DNA from: Thoreauomyces humboldtii
Lineage: Eukaryota > Chytridiomycota > Chytridiomycetes > Spizellomycetales > Powellomycetaceae
Assembly: GCA_027596035.1 (NCBI GenBank)
Contig: JADGJA010000052.1
Coordinates: forward strand, 1-55,651
Length of the DNA: 55,651 nucleotides
Reading direction: 5' to 3'
Positions 33,034-43,644 of the stretch are shown here, in pieces (within the stretch, counting starts at the first letter, position 1; each line of letters opens with the position of its first letter). The notes below the pieces were generated by a model that saw only the letters and a list, made by a program, of their open reading frames with translations, did not search any database and had not been told where the DNA came from. A program made the position numbers and the translations under genes.

Positions 33034-33831
33034 ATGCTTTCGACTTCAACACGTGGAGAGACAATCACCATGGCGAACGACATGCAACCCTTAGAACACG
33101 CTGCCAGCCTCGGTTCTCCCTTTCTTGGCTTCGTCTTGTCGAAAACCGGCTCAAAGTCTCAAGCAGGAAAGAAAGCCAAGCGACCAGGGCCCGTCCTTCC
33201 GGTGTTCGAGAGTGCCGAGGACAACGAGCCAGCCGAAGCGGCTTCCAAGCACGCACGTCTCGTGCAGGACGATCACGAAACACCAGCAACATCAGCGTCG
33301 AGTCATCGAAAATCACCGCTGGAAGACGTCACCACTCTTCGTCATGAAGGCGAAACCCTCGCGGTCGCCGGGCGCTATAGTGATGCACTCAAGCGATGGA
33401 ACAAGGCCCTCGCTGTAGCCGATGCGGCATCCGTCAAACAGGGCATGATGGTCGAGATCGGAAGGCTCTGCGAAGCTAGTGCGCAGGCTCGAATGGAACG
33501 CGACGAGTACCTGGACGCAATTGAATCAGCTGAACGTGCCGTGGAAGTGTCTCCTGGGTGGGCCGTGGCCTGGCAAACGCTCGGCCGGGCGCAGATGGGA
33601 TACGGGGAGCCATTGGCGGCCGTCTTGAGCTTCGAAAAAGCCTTAACTGTTGATCTCGATTTCGAGGAAGTTCGGCAGGATTTACTTGAGGCAAGGCAAG
33701 CGGTAGCGGTACTCAAAGACCAAGGGAGGACACACGCGAGGGACGCCGAAAGTAGAGAAATCCTTGCGATCGGAGGCGTGCCGACCTTGCAGGAATTAGC
33801 AGACGCGAGAGACGATCGGCCTCCCACGTAG
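33034..33831 (+). CDS. ttc33: TTC33-like tetratricopeptide-repeat protein
   Basis: Single exon, 265 residues. The N-terminus has a GFVLSK-type patch and a Lys-rich segment (SQAGKKAKRPG), then a disordered part. Three TPRs follow: LRHEGETLAVAGRYSDALKR, YLDAIESAERAVEVSPGWAV and AWQTLGRAQMGYGEPLAAVL. The phrase SW-x-WQTLGRAQ-x-G-GE is characteristic of TTC33 (OSRF), a small TPR protein of poorly known function. The C-terminus ends with helical QELADARDDR. An alternative start at 33070 would remove 12 residues. It lies 126 bases downstream of ureD on the same strand. Confidence 0.85.
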   Translation: MLSTSTRGETITMANDMQPLEHAASLGSPFLGFVLSKTGSKSQAGKKAKRPGPVLPVFESAEDNEPAEAASKHARLVQDDHETPATSASSHRKSPLEDVTTLRHEGETLAVAGRYSDALKRWNKALAVADAASVKQGMMVEIGRLCEASAQARMERDEYLDAIESAERAVEVSPGWAVAWQTLGRAQMGYGEPLAAVLSFEKALTVDLDFEEVRQDLLEARQAVAVLKDQGRTHARDAESREILAIGGVPTLQELADARDDRPPT

Positions 33832-34304
33832 AGATGTACTCAAACATTTGTGATCCCGGCGGGAATTCCGAGTGCATTTGATTCAATCGATGGATTTGAC
33901 TTCATGCTGTTATATGCTCGGCCAGCATTGTCAACCGCCTAACCGTTTGCCTGCTCTATTCCCCTGTCGGCGGTGTCAAAGCCGCGAGGTATAAGATTGC
34001 CGGGTGGCTATGTACTTGACCCACTCCGCATGTGGTCTTATCAACACCACCAGAGAAATTTGCTCGATGGTGTGAATCATCTCCTTCGCAGATCTCCACC
34101 TCCCCCCACACTTCCTCTCTTTCTTCTCGCTCGCGTCGAGTGTGTACAGCAGTGCATAGGGTCTTTTGGCTTGAGCAATCGGCATAAAGGGCAACCAACC
34201 CCTTCGGTCACCCTTTGGCACTGCACTCGTCCGTTCCACGTATCAAGAATTTCATACTCTAGAATACAGGCTCAGTTACCCTTCGTTCGCACAATATCCA
34301 TACA
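33832..34304. other. intergenic, 473 bases
   Basis: Between the TTC33-like gene and the PQ-loop transporter, same strand. A pyrimidine-rich tract at about 34090-34130 (runs of CTTCTC) lies 170-200 bases before the next ATG, as expected for a fungal core promoter. No gene is seen. Confidence 0.4.
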
Positions 34305-35424
34305 ATGCAAGAACCAACCACGACAGCTTCCCTGGTAGCTGGCTACCTTTCCATCGGCTGCTGGTTGATTGTCTTTACACCGTAAGTTGTACTAAAACTG
34401 CACCACGGGCTGCAAGAGTGCAATGGCCTCACCCTTCCATGCTCAGACAAATATACCAGAATTGGAAGCGCAAATCGACCACCGGGCTGTCAGCGTTGTT
34501 CATCTGGATATGGTTGATTGCCGACATTTGCTCGATCCTCGGTGCAACGTTTCACTCTCTGCTTCCAACGATCGTACGAGCCGTTTCTAAAGGGGTTTCC
34601 TCTTTCGGCCAACGAAAGCTGACCGAATCTTCCTGCTGCCCGTCAGATAGGACTAAGCTTCTACTATGCAGTTGTTGAAGTCATCATGCTTGTCCAGATG
34701 TGGTACTACGCTCGGGAGCCCACCTCCTCCGTGTCCACCGCCAAAGGTGACTCCCTTTCGGAACGGACTCCGTTGTTATCCGCCGGCACGTCGACGCCCA
34801 CGTCAACCGCAGCCACGGCGACCACGGCCACGAAGCTGTGCATAGTAGCAGGTTTCGTGATGCTCAACGTGTTCCACAGCTCGGGCGCTGCCGGGAGTGG
34901 GTTTGGAGAACCGAATGCCGGAGCCGCACGGGTCTGGTCCGACGACGTCGGCGCGTCCGGTGGACATGCTCGTCAGCTGGTGCTTCTCGCGGACGTTCTC
35001 GGATATGTCTCCGCGATCCTTTACAGTACGTCTTCTTTGGCACGCCACCTTGGCTATTCCGATGTCCAGCTTCGACTGATCTTCTTTTCCCTTTTTTTCG
35101 TGTTCTCCTTCCAAACCAGTCGGCGCAAGGGTCCCTCAGATCTACCTCAACCACGTGTCCCGGTCTTGCGCTGGACTTTCTCTCCTGATGTTCGCGTTCA
35201 GCGTGATCGGTAACACGACGTACGTTGCGTCCATATTCCTTCAATCGACCGACGCCACGTGGCTAGCGGTCAACGCACCTTGGATCGCCGGATCTGCAGG
35301 AACACTCGTCTTTGACTTTGTGGTGCTCGGGCAGTTTTACGCGTTCAGAAGCCGGGCGGACGAGGAAACGGCTGTAGATCAGGAGAAGGGAACGGTCGAT
35401 GGATTAAACGGAGACTTTCAATAG
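34305..35424 (+). CDS. PQ-loop vacuolar/lysosomal amino-acid transporter (Ypq/PQLC2 type)
   Basis: Four exons (34305-34381, 34447-34573, 34647-35025, 35120-35424), 295 residues. Ypq1-3 and PQLC2 export cationic amino acids from the vacuole or lysosome. Seven TM segments can be placed. The two PQ loops are unmistakable: PQIYQNWKRKSTTGLSALF near residue 26 and ARVPQIYLNHVSRSCAGLSL near 200. After TM3 there is a cytosolic loop with ERTPLLS, a dileucine-type vacuolar sorting signal. The tail is acidic. The first exon (MQEPTTTASLVAGYLSIGCW) contains TM1. The family assignment is firm; which amino acid is carried is inferred from the family. Confidence 0.92.
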
Positions 35425-35899
35425 ATGTCCTTTTGGTTTCGGTTGACCGTACCGTCAGGGCGAGTCGTATGAACCGCGTTCTTGTTTGCTGTTGACTCTG
35501 CCATCTTCAAGGCAAGGGCCCTTGTTGAGCAGAGTAAACCTGCGCATGACTCTATGAACGAACGAACAAGAAAGACCTCACGTGTGGCTGTAGAAAGGAG
35601 GTGCGCAGGAACGTCGCGCATATAATTGACTGGAGGGGGCGATGTTGTCCGAAAAAACGTTGTGTCCGAGATCTAGCGCAGCGGCTCCAAACAACGTTGA
35701 CAAGCTTTTTTTTCAAAGCCTCCGATGACAAGAGGTAAGGGAAAAAACAAAACTGTATTGTCGGTATTATGACAGACAACTGGAGACGGGAAATGTCGAC
35801 ATTACAAGGCGGAACGTGCAGAATCGAGCTGTATGTGAAAATCTAAGAGACTCGAGGGGGTTGCTTGCCCGCAAGCTACGATCGAAGGTTACGCCAGAT
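35425..35899. other. convergent 3' regions, 475 bases
   Basis: Lies between the stop of the PQ-loop gene (plus) and the stop of the tetraspan gene (minus). Short T- and A-rich tracts are present; no gene or RNA is recognised. Confidence 0.4.
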
Positions 35900-36691
35900 T
35901 TACATTAGCTCTTTAGCCTTGAAGACCTTGTACTCCCGGAACGCGGATGCGCCCTAACAGAGGTAAAACGTCAGCTGCGGAAACGGAGAGACGATGGGTC
36001 GCACGAAACACCTTACCCAGGCTATGGCAGACAAGAAACCACACATAAGACCAAACACCAGGGCTCCGTAGCTGTTTCCTGGGTATCGACCTTCGAAGAC
36101 GGCGCTGCAGCTACCGTTCGTGCTTCCCCTGCTCTTCAGATCCGCGCACGTCACGGACAGGTTCTTGCTGGAGACGACAGCAACCGAGAACATCCAGAGA
36201 GCCCCAAAGACCGACACAACGGCCAGAGCCAGAACCGTACGCTTGGGTCGCGGCCGATAGAGGACGAGACCGTGGACGTTGTAGGCGCAAACTGCGATCG
36301 AGAGCACCATGGAGAGAACACCTTCGATGACGGGGGATCTGCAGGCAGGTTCGTCCCCGTAGATGAGGTTCCCCTTTGTTTGGTTCGCGCGGAGGACGCA
36401 AAGGCGCTCGCCGTTGTCAGTGTGCCGTCCGGTCGTGCCTATCGTCAGTGCGAACAGGAACGCGAAAAGCTGAAAAATGTTCCAAGTAAACAGTTAGTTC
36501 CGGTCGAGCTCGACAAAAAAAAAAAGTGAGACTAGAGGAGGTGCTACACTTACTGCACAAATGGCGTGAAGGATGATATTCCTGGTCACGCGGGTCTTGG
36601 TACTAGTCACGACCCTCCAGCGCTGACTCCAGTCTTGCAGGTCGTCCGAGACCGTCGAGCCTCTGAAAGGGGATCCAGCGTTGGTGTCCAT
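35900..36691 (-). CDS. MARVEL-like tetraspan membrane protein
   Basis: Three exons on the minus strand (36691-36554, 36469-36017, 35953-35900), 214 residues. A polar N-terminus (MDTNAGSPFRGSTVSDD) is followed by four TM segments: NIILHAICALFAFLFALTI, VIEGVLSMVLSIAVCAYNV, TVLALAVVSVFGALWMFSVA and GALVFGLMCGFLSAIAW. The loop between TM3 and TM4 has two Cys (TCADL, CSAVFEG), and the tail is short and basic (REYKVFKAKELM). Four TMs, cytosolic ends and a Cys-containing last loop fit MARVEL or synaptogyrin-like proteins that shape vesicles or membrane domains. That call is by architecture only. Confidence 0.75.
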
Positions 36692-37298
36692 GTCGGGATA
36701 CGGTCTGCCGCTGGTCTGATTGTCGTGTGGAAAGCGAAGCGAGAGTGGCTTCAGAATCTCCCGACGTGGACTGTGTACGTGCGAGGAATGTGCAAACCGA
36801 GAAGAGAGTTTGCGGGTGCGGCAAGGCGAACAGGAAGGAAGGAAAGGGCGTGTGTTTATTATGACCCTCCGAAAACAAAGCCTCCGTGTCGCTGCTGTCC
36901 AAGAAACTGTCCATCTCCTATACAGTCGCCCTCGCTTCCTCATCTGACATCTGACCACAAGTGCAAGAAGCACGAACTGATTATAAGCTGACTATCATCT
37001 CAAGCTCGCTTTCACGTATGTCTTCCAGACGTATCGTCCTGCACCCTTTCTGTGCGCAACACCACCTGGAGGTATCGCACCACTTGCGGACAAGGGAATT
37101 GCTGCGCAGCGGTCCTTTACCGATTCCGCCTCCATCTGCTTCGGATTCTGACCCAGCTTTCATCCCAGGCTCCTGGGTCGTCTTACTGGAAGCTCTGGGT
37201 GGGCCGCCGTCTACCATACTGTACGTTGCATCTCTTGTACTTCCTGGTGTTTCGTTTGATCTTTCAGATTTGAGCCACGTTCAAGGGGGGGTTATCAG

Positions 37299-37432
37299 CG
37301 TCTACGGACCCTGAATTCGTTCAGGGTTGTCATGCGGCGAAAAACCTGCGTCTACGGACCCTGAATTCGTTCAGGGTTGTCATGCGGCGAAAAAACCTTC
37401 GTCTACGGACCCTGAATTCGTTTCAGGGTTGT
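37299..37432. repeat. 50-base tandem repeat with a hairpin in each unit
   Basis: Two full units (37299-37348 and 37349-37399) and a partial third (37400-37432). Each unit contains ACCCTGAA-TTCG-TTCAGGGT, an 8-base-pair inverted repeat with a four-base loop; the third copy has one extra T in the loop but the arms are unchanged. Period is 50 then 51, so the repeat is not codon-phased. Each unit also contains ATGCGGCGAAAAA after the hairpin. Confidence 0.88.
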
Positions 37433-38243
37433 TCGCGCGTCAGCGGACCTCGAACGCTCTGCGCGGCAGAGATCGAGGTTGTCATGAGGCGCCCCCCAAA
37501 GACGTCAAGAACTCGGTCGAGGAGAAACGCATCGCGTACGATCCACACAAACAAGGCAAAGGCAAGTTGGCTTGTTACATTCATCGGCGATTTATATTGA
37601 ACTGATCATTAGCTTATGAAACAGGCGGAAGGACCTTGTTAAGATGTCTGCTCTACTCCCCGTAACATCCCTTTGTGAGACCATCGAAAGTTGGTACAAA
37701 CTTCCAACCCTCGGCACAAACCAACCGACCTCCCTCTTTAAATATCTAATCCTCTTGGCACTGGTTCTTCCAGCCTCACAACGAAAAGGATGTTGATCCG
37801 AGAATGATGATCAATCATCATCGCTAACACGATGTGAGTCTAAGATGCTATTCAGCTACGCCTTTGCTCGGACCCGATCTGGCTCTTGTACTTTTTTAGA
37901 CCTACCGACATCCAGATCTCACAGTCATCGGTTGTCTCGTATCACTGAGATCCGTAGAGTGTCGTATCATGAAGCACGTGAATCAACTTATACTGTACAA
38001 TACATAATCAATCAATCTTCTCGTCCCAACTAAGTGACCGAGATATATTGCGTCAAACATTCAGTGGACGTTGGCAGATTGGGAAAACGGGGTGGCTTCG
38101 GGTGATGGACCTTTTGGAACCGGTTAATTGAATGTTTGGAAACCGCACTCAAAAGATAGAACCGGACTACCGATGCCGTTTGATTTACACGATACGCATT
38201 TGAGCGTTTTTTTAAATGGATTGCCGAGTACACATGGGCGTGT

Positions 38244-38282
38244 AGAATCAAAAGGTCTATGATGCAGAATCAAAAGGTCTAT
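38244..38282. repeat. 17-base direct repeat, 22-base spacing
   Basis: AGAATCAAAAGGTCTAT occurs at 38244-38260 and 38266-38282, just downstream of the 7TM-RGS gene. It probably lies in that gene's 3' UTR. Confidence 0.7.
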
Positions 38283-38436
38283 AATTGAAAATATATTACA
38301 CGGCAGGATCCTGATCGACGTAAAAGCGAGAGCGGCGATATCGCGGCATTATGTCTGTGGCCAGCATGTGTCTGGATCGAGATCCATGAAGAGATGATGA
38401 GTATCCAGTCAGGTTTTCTGCAGCTTATACCAGAAC

Positions 38437-41400
38437 TTACTTGACGTGCTCCACAGCTTCCGCGAACATGTCGGCTGGCAAAGGCTCCGCATTGGCACGT
38501 CTACCCGCAGCTTCCGATGCTTTCCGCAAGGTGTCTTCCACCACGGTTCTCACAGAGCTCGGCAGGTTGACCTCATTCGGACTTCCTGCCTCCACAAAAG
38601 AGTCGACGACCGCCCGTGCCCAGGCCACGCGGTCGTCTCCCGGTATTTGACTGGTTTGCTGCTGATTTGGCGCTGTATTTCGGGAGATGGGCATCGATGG
38701 TGGGCTCTTGCTGCATAACGTGACGCGAGTGTAGAACTCCTCTGCGGCAGCGAGGAACAGGATGTTCTCGACGCAGAACTCGTGCGCCGCGAACTGGGAC
38801 AGGGCCGCGAGAGTGATTGGATTGGACAGGGTCATGTCCAGGTCGTGCGTGGGGTTCAATGCGTGTGTAGCCCGTCGATTTTGATTGCTGCGGGTAGGTG
38901 ACGCCGTGGAACTCGTCTGACGTATACTGCGGCTCAAGTTGGGGTCGAGGAAGCCTTGTGGTGGTAGCGTAAATCGAGCCATTGAGGCCGGGGATCCAGG
39001 CTCGTCGCTGTCGATCTTGGTGTCGAGGATGCGGCCAAGTGACAAAGCGTACGCTTGCTGCTCTGCGCTAAGCGGCTGCTGGTTCAGTTTGTTTCTGTTG
39101 ACGAAGCCGTCCTCGTCGTCGCCTGCTTCATTCCTGGATCCATCCTTCGCGCGTCGTAACCGCCTCGCCCAAGATGCAACTAGACCGCGGGCCCGACCGA
39201 GCTTCAGGGCATCGTCACGGTGGTTATCTGATGCTTTGGGTAAAGAGATCTGGTTGAAAGAAGATGTCGAAGGAAGAAGTCGAGAACTATCGCTTTTTTC
39301 GCTTGTCACCATACTGACGGCATCCCGACTCCTCCCCACGGCGGAGCTCAGCGCAGGGAGCGTATTGGGCTGCTTCCTGGTGGATTCACGCATGTTCACC
39401 GTGTCCCGAACCGAAGGACATAGGGCACATGCAAGGCCGGGATATACGAATAGCATGGTCAAAGAAAATAATCCTGTTAACCCTCCAGCCCTATTGTTCA
39501 AGTAAACCATCAGCAACGCTCAACAACAGGCAACATATCCTTGTTCGTATGCTGCTTTGCCACATTCAGCTTGCTTGCACTTACCAAGAATATAAAGCCC
39601 TGGCCATTTCACTTTGCTGATAGAAGTTGACGAGATACGCAGTAAAGTCGAGCGTTACACCGAGTACCGTAAAAAGTATGGCATACTTGATCCCAAAGCT
39701 GTGTGCGAGCACCGGATCGTCAGCTCCACGCTCGAATATGAATGAAATGAAAGCACATTGCACCTACTTGTCGTCAAGACTCCAAGGAATTCTCAAACAG
39801 ATCACCAGGAACACAGCGACGAACACGTGATACATTGCGTACCAGGCTATGACCTCGCCAAAGTTCACGCTCTTGCTGGTATATCCGGTCGAGAGTATCC
39901 ATGGCAGAAAGCACCATGCCGGGACGCTGATCATGCAGAAATAGGCCCAAGCCATCTGTGGACGAGACCAGTATACTGCCTTACGCAATCTGTCCACTAT
40001 GTTCGTGACATTCTCCTGATCCGCGAAGACAAACTGCTGGGGGGCAGGGGATGCACCCGTCGATGACCGCGATTCTATTTCCGAGGAACCTTGAGCATTG
40101 TCGCGGATTGTGACCGGCGTCTCCTCGTCGCTCCGATCTTCAGGAATATCGGGCGCGCATTTCCCGAAATCCGTACTGAAGTTTGTACGGGTACGCGAGT
40201 GGCTGAAATTACTTCCAACGCGATCCCGATGCTGCGACGGACGAGACGGAGAATCCTCGAGATTTGTAGCCACCTGATTGCCGCCAGGTCGGTATCGAAA
40301 AATCATGGGAAGCTCGCTTTGTAGCTGAGAGCGGAGGCTCCGACATCGGGATCTGAAAGCAACTTCATAAGACTCGCGGGCATACTGAGAAACTCCAACT
40401 TAGGATGCACTTACTGAAAAAAATGCCTGAGGGTTGGGGAAAATCGCAAAGCGTAAGTATATATATATCTGTCATGAAGCTGTGAACTGCTCAGACGTAC
40501 ACTATGATCAAAGCATGAAGCCCATGCATGCAGAACGTCAAACACAGGGTCTGTAGAGAAATGAAAAGTCGGACTTTCCCGACACTTCGGCAGAGTTTCA
40601 AGTCAACATCAGACGACGCAAACTCTGTGTCGAAACTCATCTGCTGCTAACCTGATGTTTCGAACATCGTCGAACACCACGTAAAAGAAATTCATGAAAA
40701 CAATGAACCCGGTGAGATTGATGGACGTAAACAGGGTCAGCGTCCAATGGCGATGTCGGATCATCCGTTGTTGTCGGTAATATATCTATCCAGCCCGAAC
40801 AATGGCGGTTAGACTAAGGAACCGCGATTTGGAGGCAATTCGAAGTGCAAAGCTCACGTATACAGGGCCAAAGAGGCAAAGCACAATCACATGCAGGATG
40901 GCTAGGACTTGGTCACGCACGACGGGAGTAGTCTGGAGTGTATATGCACTTCCAAAGAAAAGTTCGGCTAGCAGGGACCGATTTTCTTGGAAGAAGTCAT
41001 AACAGTAATCACGGACATTGTTTTCAGTTGTGGCCATTGTCTAAGGGTGCGGTTAGTCTTTCGGCGCACGAACGGCAGCTTGCCAGATAGCTCAGGCTTA
41101 CGGTGGAAAGGGAAACACCTTCGGGACAAACGTTGCTCGCGTTCGTCAGGCATGCTGCCATCGGCATGAACATCTGAGAGGAATTCGTGAAGAGGAGAAC
41201 ACAGAACTCCTGGACGGAATAACGAGCACTATTAGCTTGATGCTTTGGGAGATGAGAAAAGGTTGCATACTTTTTGTGAATCCCACAGAGTCGAAATGCA
41301 CGTCAACGCACAATCCGAGAGCCCTTCAGAACCACTTGCTGCGACGACCGGGGAGAGGAAGACCAGAACGAAAACCGAGGTGAGTTTGGCGCATCGCGCC

Positions 41401-41438
41401 TTCCAGAAGGTCCGTGAGTGAAATCTTCCGCTCGGCAT
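38437..41438 (-). CDS. seven-TM receptor-like protein with C-terminal RGS domain
   Basis: Exons on the minus strand include 41438-41271, 41209-41102, 41040-40858, 40785 to about 40655, one or two short exons near 40560-40490, about 40390-39768, 39698-39595 and 39490-38441. A signal peptide (LTSVFVLVFLSPVVAASG) leads a small Cys-rich ectodomain (DCALTCIS, EFCVLLF, AACLTNASNVCPE, DYCYDFF). TM segments include ILHVIVLCLFGPVY, WTLTLFTSINLTGFIVFMNF, AWAYFCMISVPAWCFLPWIL, VIAWYAMYHVFVAVFLVICL and YAILFTVLGVTLDFTAYLV. The RGS domain reads LAALSQFAAHEFCVENILFL, VVDSFVEAGSPNEVNLPSS and ADMFAEAVEHV. RGS domains speed GTP hydrolysis by G-alpha, so this is probably a self-contained G-protein sensor like fungal GprK or plant RGS1. 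Exon joins near 40650-40400 are unresolved, and the end may extend beyond AAG-TAA at 38437 through another exon. Confidence 0.83.
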
Positions 41439-42648
41439 CAGCACTTGTTGGCACTCGTAGGCACTTATGCCTGCTGACCAAAATCAGGTTCCGGTCAGGT
41501 ACTCAACGCCGAGTCAGTCGTGCTCAGGCTGAACGATGGCAACAAAGCAGGCTAGCGCTCGATGCTGAAAGTACAGTCCGTATTCGGTTTTCGGTTTTCG
41601 GTTTTCGCGAGCGGAGGCCGTGATATGAACGGAAGGACGGTGATTACTTTCAGTAGAGTATACTTGCTGACCGACAGGGAGAAGTTTCAAGCTAGTTTCT
41701 TGATTACCCAGTACACCCAATCCAGCATGCAATCGTCAGAGTTACCCACGAAGTATTGGAGGAAAACGGAGGACAAAAGAGCATCCGAAATCGAAGCTTT
41801 TCGTACGGGCGGGAAGACTCCATATGTGTAAGAAATCATCCGGGTCCGGTTCCTCGGGCAGCCGAAGAGAGGCTATTTCCGTCAACTCTTATTTCCCTCC
41901 GTAGCCACCCCTCGGCGAACTCCCGAGCAGCCTCGTACTGCACCATTTCTATTACCGCTTATTCCCGGTGCTCGTCCAGTCAGTCTGTGAGGCAGCCCGG
42001 TGACGAAATACTCACATCGGACAGCTCAAAGAGAAGGAGTACCTCTGTCGAAGGGAACTGCTGCCCGCACGGCCGCACGGCGAGGTTTGCCGCAAATGAC
42101 ATTGCAATACAGGTAGATACTTCCATTAATCGAGTCTTGTCTATGATCAAACCACGCATCTCTAACCAGGTCTCGCCTGTGAATGTTCAAGGTTTTTCGT
42201 TCTTCCCGCAAATTGGAGCGTGTGCTTCGGCTAACAGGATTTACTTGACAACCTCCGTGCGTACCTTTTCCTGCTGCCACGGTTGCATCATGAAAAGCGT
42301 ATTTCTCCGATATACTTTTCTTCACCTTACAACAACCACCTCTAGCCAATTATGCATGATTCGTACTGTGTGATAAATCAGGAAAGGGGAAGAGCGACCG
42401 CTGTGACGATGCCTCCGGCAGCTCCGTCCCAACCACTCTGCTGTTGCTGCTTGTCGGTGTGTCATTCCTCCTTTCCTGGACCCGAAAACGCCAGACACAT
42501 CAGGACCGAGGAGCCGACCAGCATTAAACCAAAACAGTCCCATATCGATCCATTGTCGTCAGCAGCAAGGGTCACGACGCCTTCGGTCACGGTTCCGTAC
42601 CTGCTTCGAACCCCGCGAGAATAATCTACTTACAAGGAACGCGCCAAA
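41439..42648. other. 1.2 kb divergent intergenic region
   Basis: Between the starts of the 7TM-RGS gene (minus) and vps24 (plus). It contains a short (CGGTTTT)3-type tandem repeat at about 41584-41606. Open frames here lack an ATG or any domain, so I see only promoter sequence and possibly an unrecognised 5' UTR intron. Confidence 0.4.
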
Positions 42649-43643
42649 ATGGCTTCAGTCATGCAAATGTTTATTGGCAAGAAGCTAACCCCCGAGGAAC
42701 AGGCAAGACGATCGCGAAGGCGTCCATCGTCTCCTTCTATCCTTGGATCTAACAAACGAAACTGCCTCAACGACAATAGGTCAAGAAATGGCGAGCGTCA
42801 GTGCGAGTGCAGGAACGCGAGCTCGACAAGAGTATGCGGGGGATCGATAGCGAAGAGATGAAGGTCAAGCGGTCTCTGAAGCTTGCAGCGAAGCGTAACG
42901 ACGCAGTGTCCTGCAAGATACTGGCAAAGGAGATCGTGCACAGCAGGAAGGCCAGGGACAGGCTGTCGGTGTCCAAGGCCCAGCTGAGCTCCTTGACGAT
43001 GAACATGCAGCAACAGCTAGGTTCGTGCGCATTTGCCCACCCCATGCACTCCGCGCATCGGAACGGGATTGGACCGAGGTGCAGGCATCTTACCTTATTC
43101 TTCCTTCCTCGTCGTTTTAGCTACGATGAAGATCGCAGGCTCGCTGCAGAAGAGCACCCAGATCATGAAGCTTGTCAACAACTTGGTGAAGCTGCCAGAG
43201 ATCTCGGCCACGATGCAGGAAATGTCGCAGGAGATGATGAAGGCTGGAATCATCCAAGAGATGATGGAAGACACCATGGAGATGGACGACGAGGACGAGA
43301 TAGAAGAGGAGGCGGAGGAGGAGGTGAACAAGGTCCTCTTCGAGCTCACGGACGGTAGGGTCGAAACATCACGGCTGAAACCGTGGACTGGGGATGATCT
43401 TTGGCGAGAGAAAAACAAGTCGCTGATGGCGTTTCATTGTACGCAGGGCAACTTGGGGAGGCACCAGGCGCGGTCGGGGCTGCGTTCGAGGTACGGCTAT
43501 CACCGTGCGTATCCCGTCTACGTGCGCGCTCATGCCCGCTTTTGTTTTCCACTCTTCAGCAGGAGAAGCAGAAGGCCGCGTCGAAAGTGGAAGAGGATGA
43601 TTTGGACGACATGGCGGCACGGTTGTCAGCGCTGCGCGCGTGA
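42649..43643 (+). CDS. vps24: ESCRT-III subunit Vps24/CHMP3
   Basis: Five exons (42649-42702, 42780-43020, 43121-43354, 43447-43490, 43560-43643), 218 residues. Vps24 copolymerises with Snf7 and Vps2 to constrict membranes in endosome sorting and cytokinesis. Motifs: KKLTPEEQ, VKKWRASVRVQERELDKSMR (basic helix 1), EEMKVKRSLKLAAKRNDAVS, KIAGSLQKSTQIMKLVNNLV, EMSQEMMKAGIIQEMMEDT and an acidic C-terminus ending in DDMAARLSALRA, the MIT-interacting motif that binds Vps4. The first intron begins GCAAGA after CAG, a GC-AG intron; no GT donor keeps the frame. The stop is one base away from the stop of the facing STB6-like gene. Confidence 0.95.
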
Positions 43644-43644
43644 C

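Larger units (their letters stand above)
36692..38436. other. 1.7 kb gene-poor region
   Basis: It lies between two minus-strand genes. An ATG frame at 37018-37314 (MSSRRIVLHPFCAQHH onward) has no recognisable domain, and its end runs into the tandem repeat at 37299, so I do not call it. The region also holds that repeat, an 8-base inverted repeat (ATGATGAT-CA-ATCATCAT at 37804-37821) and a 17-base direct repeat at 38244 and 38266. From 37600 on it is AT-richer than its surroundings. Confidence 0.45.

Noticed and set aside
22476..36691. Secondary-metabolite gene cluster around the NRPS-like gene
   Set aside because: Neighbours are POC5, Tdp1, UreD, TTC33, a PQ-loop transporter and a tetraspan protein; none is a dedicated tailoring enzyme or pathway regulator.
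37299..37432. Possible CRISPR-like array
   Set aside because: Units are contiguous with no unique spacers, there are fewer than three full copies, and the genome is eukaryotic.
37327..37605. Frame with a repeated STDPEFV peptide
   Set aside because: The repeat is the DNA tandem array read in frame by chance; the 50-base period is not a multiple of three and there is no ATG-supported gene.
41756..42373. 205-codon plus-strand frame
   Set aside because: It has no ATG start near its beginning and no recognisable features, and lies in a divergent promoter region.
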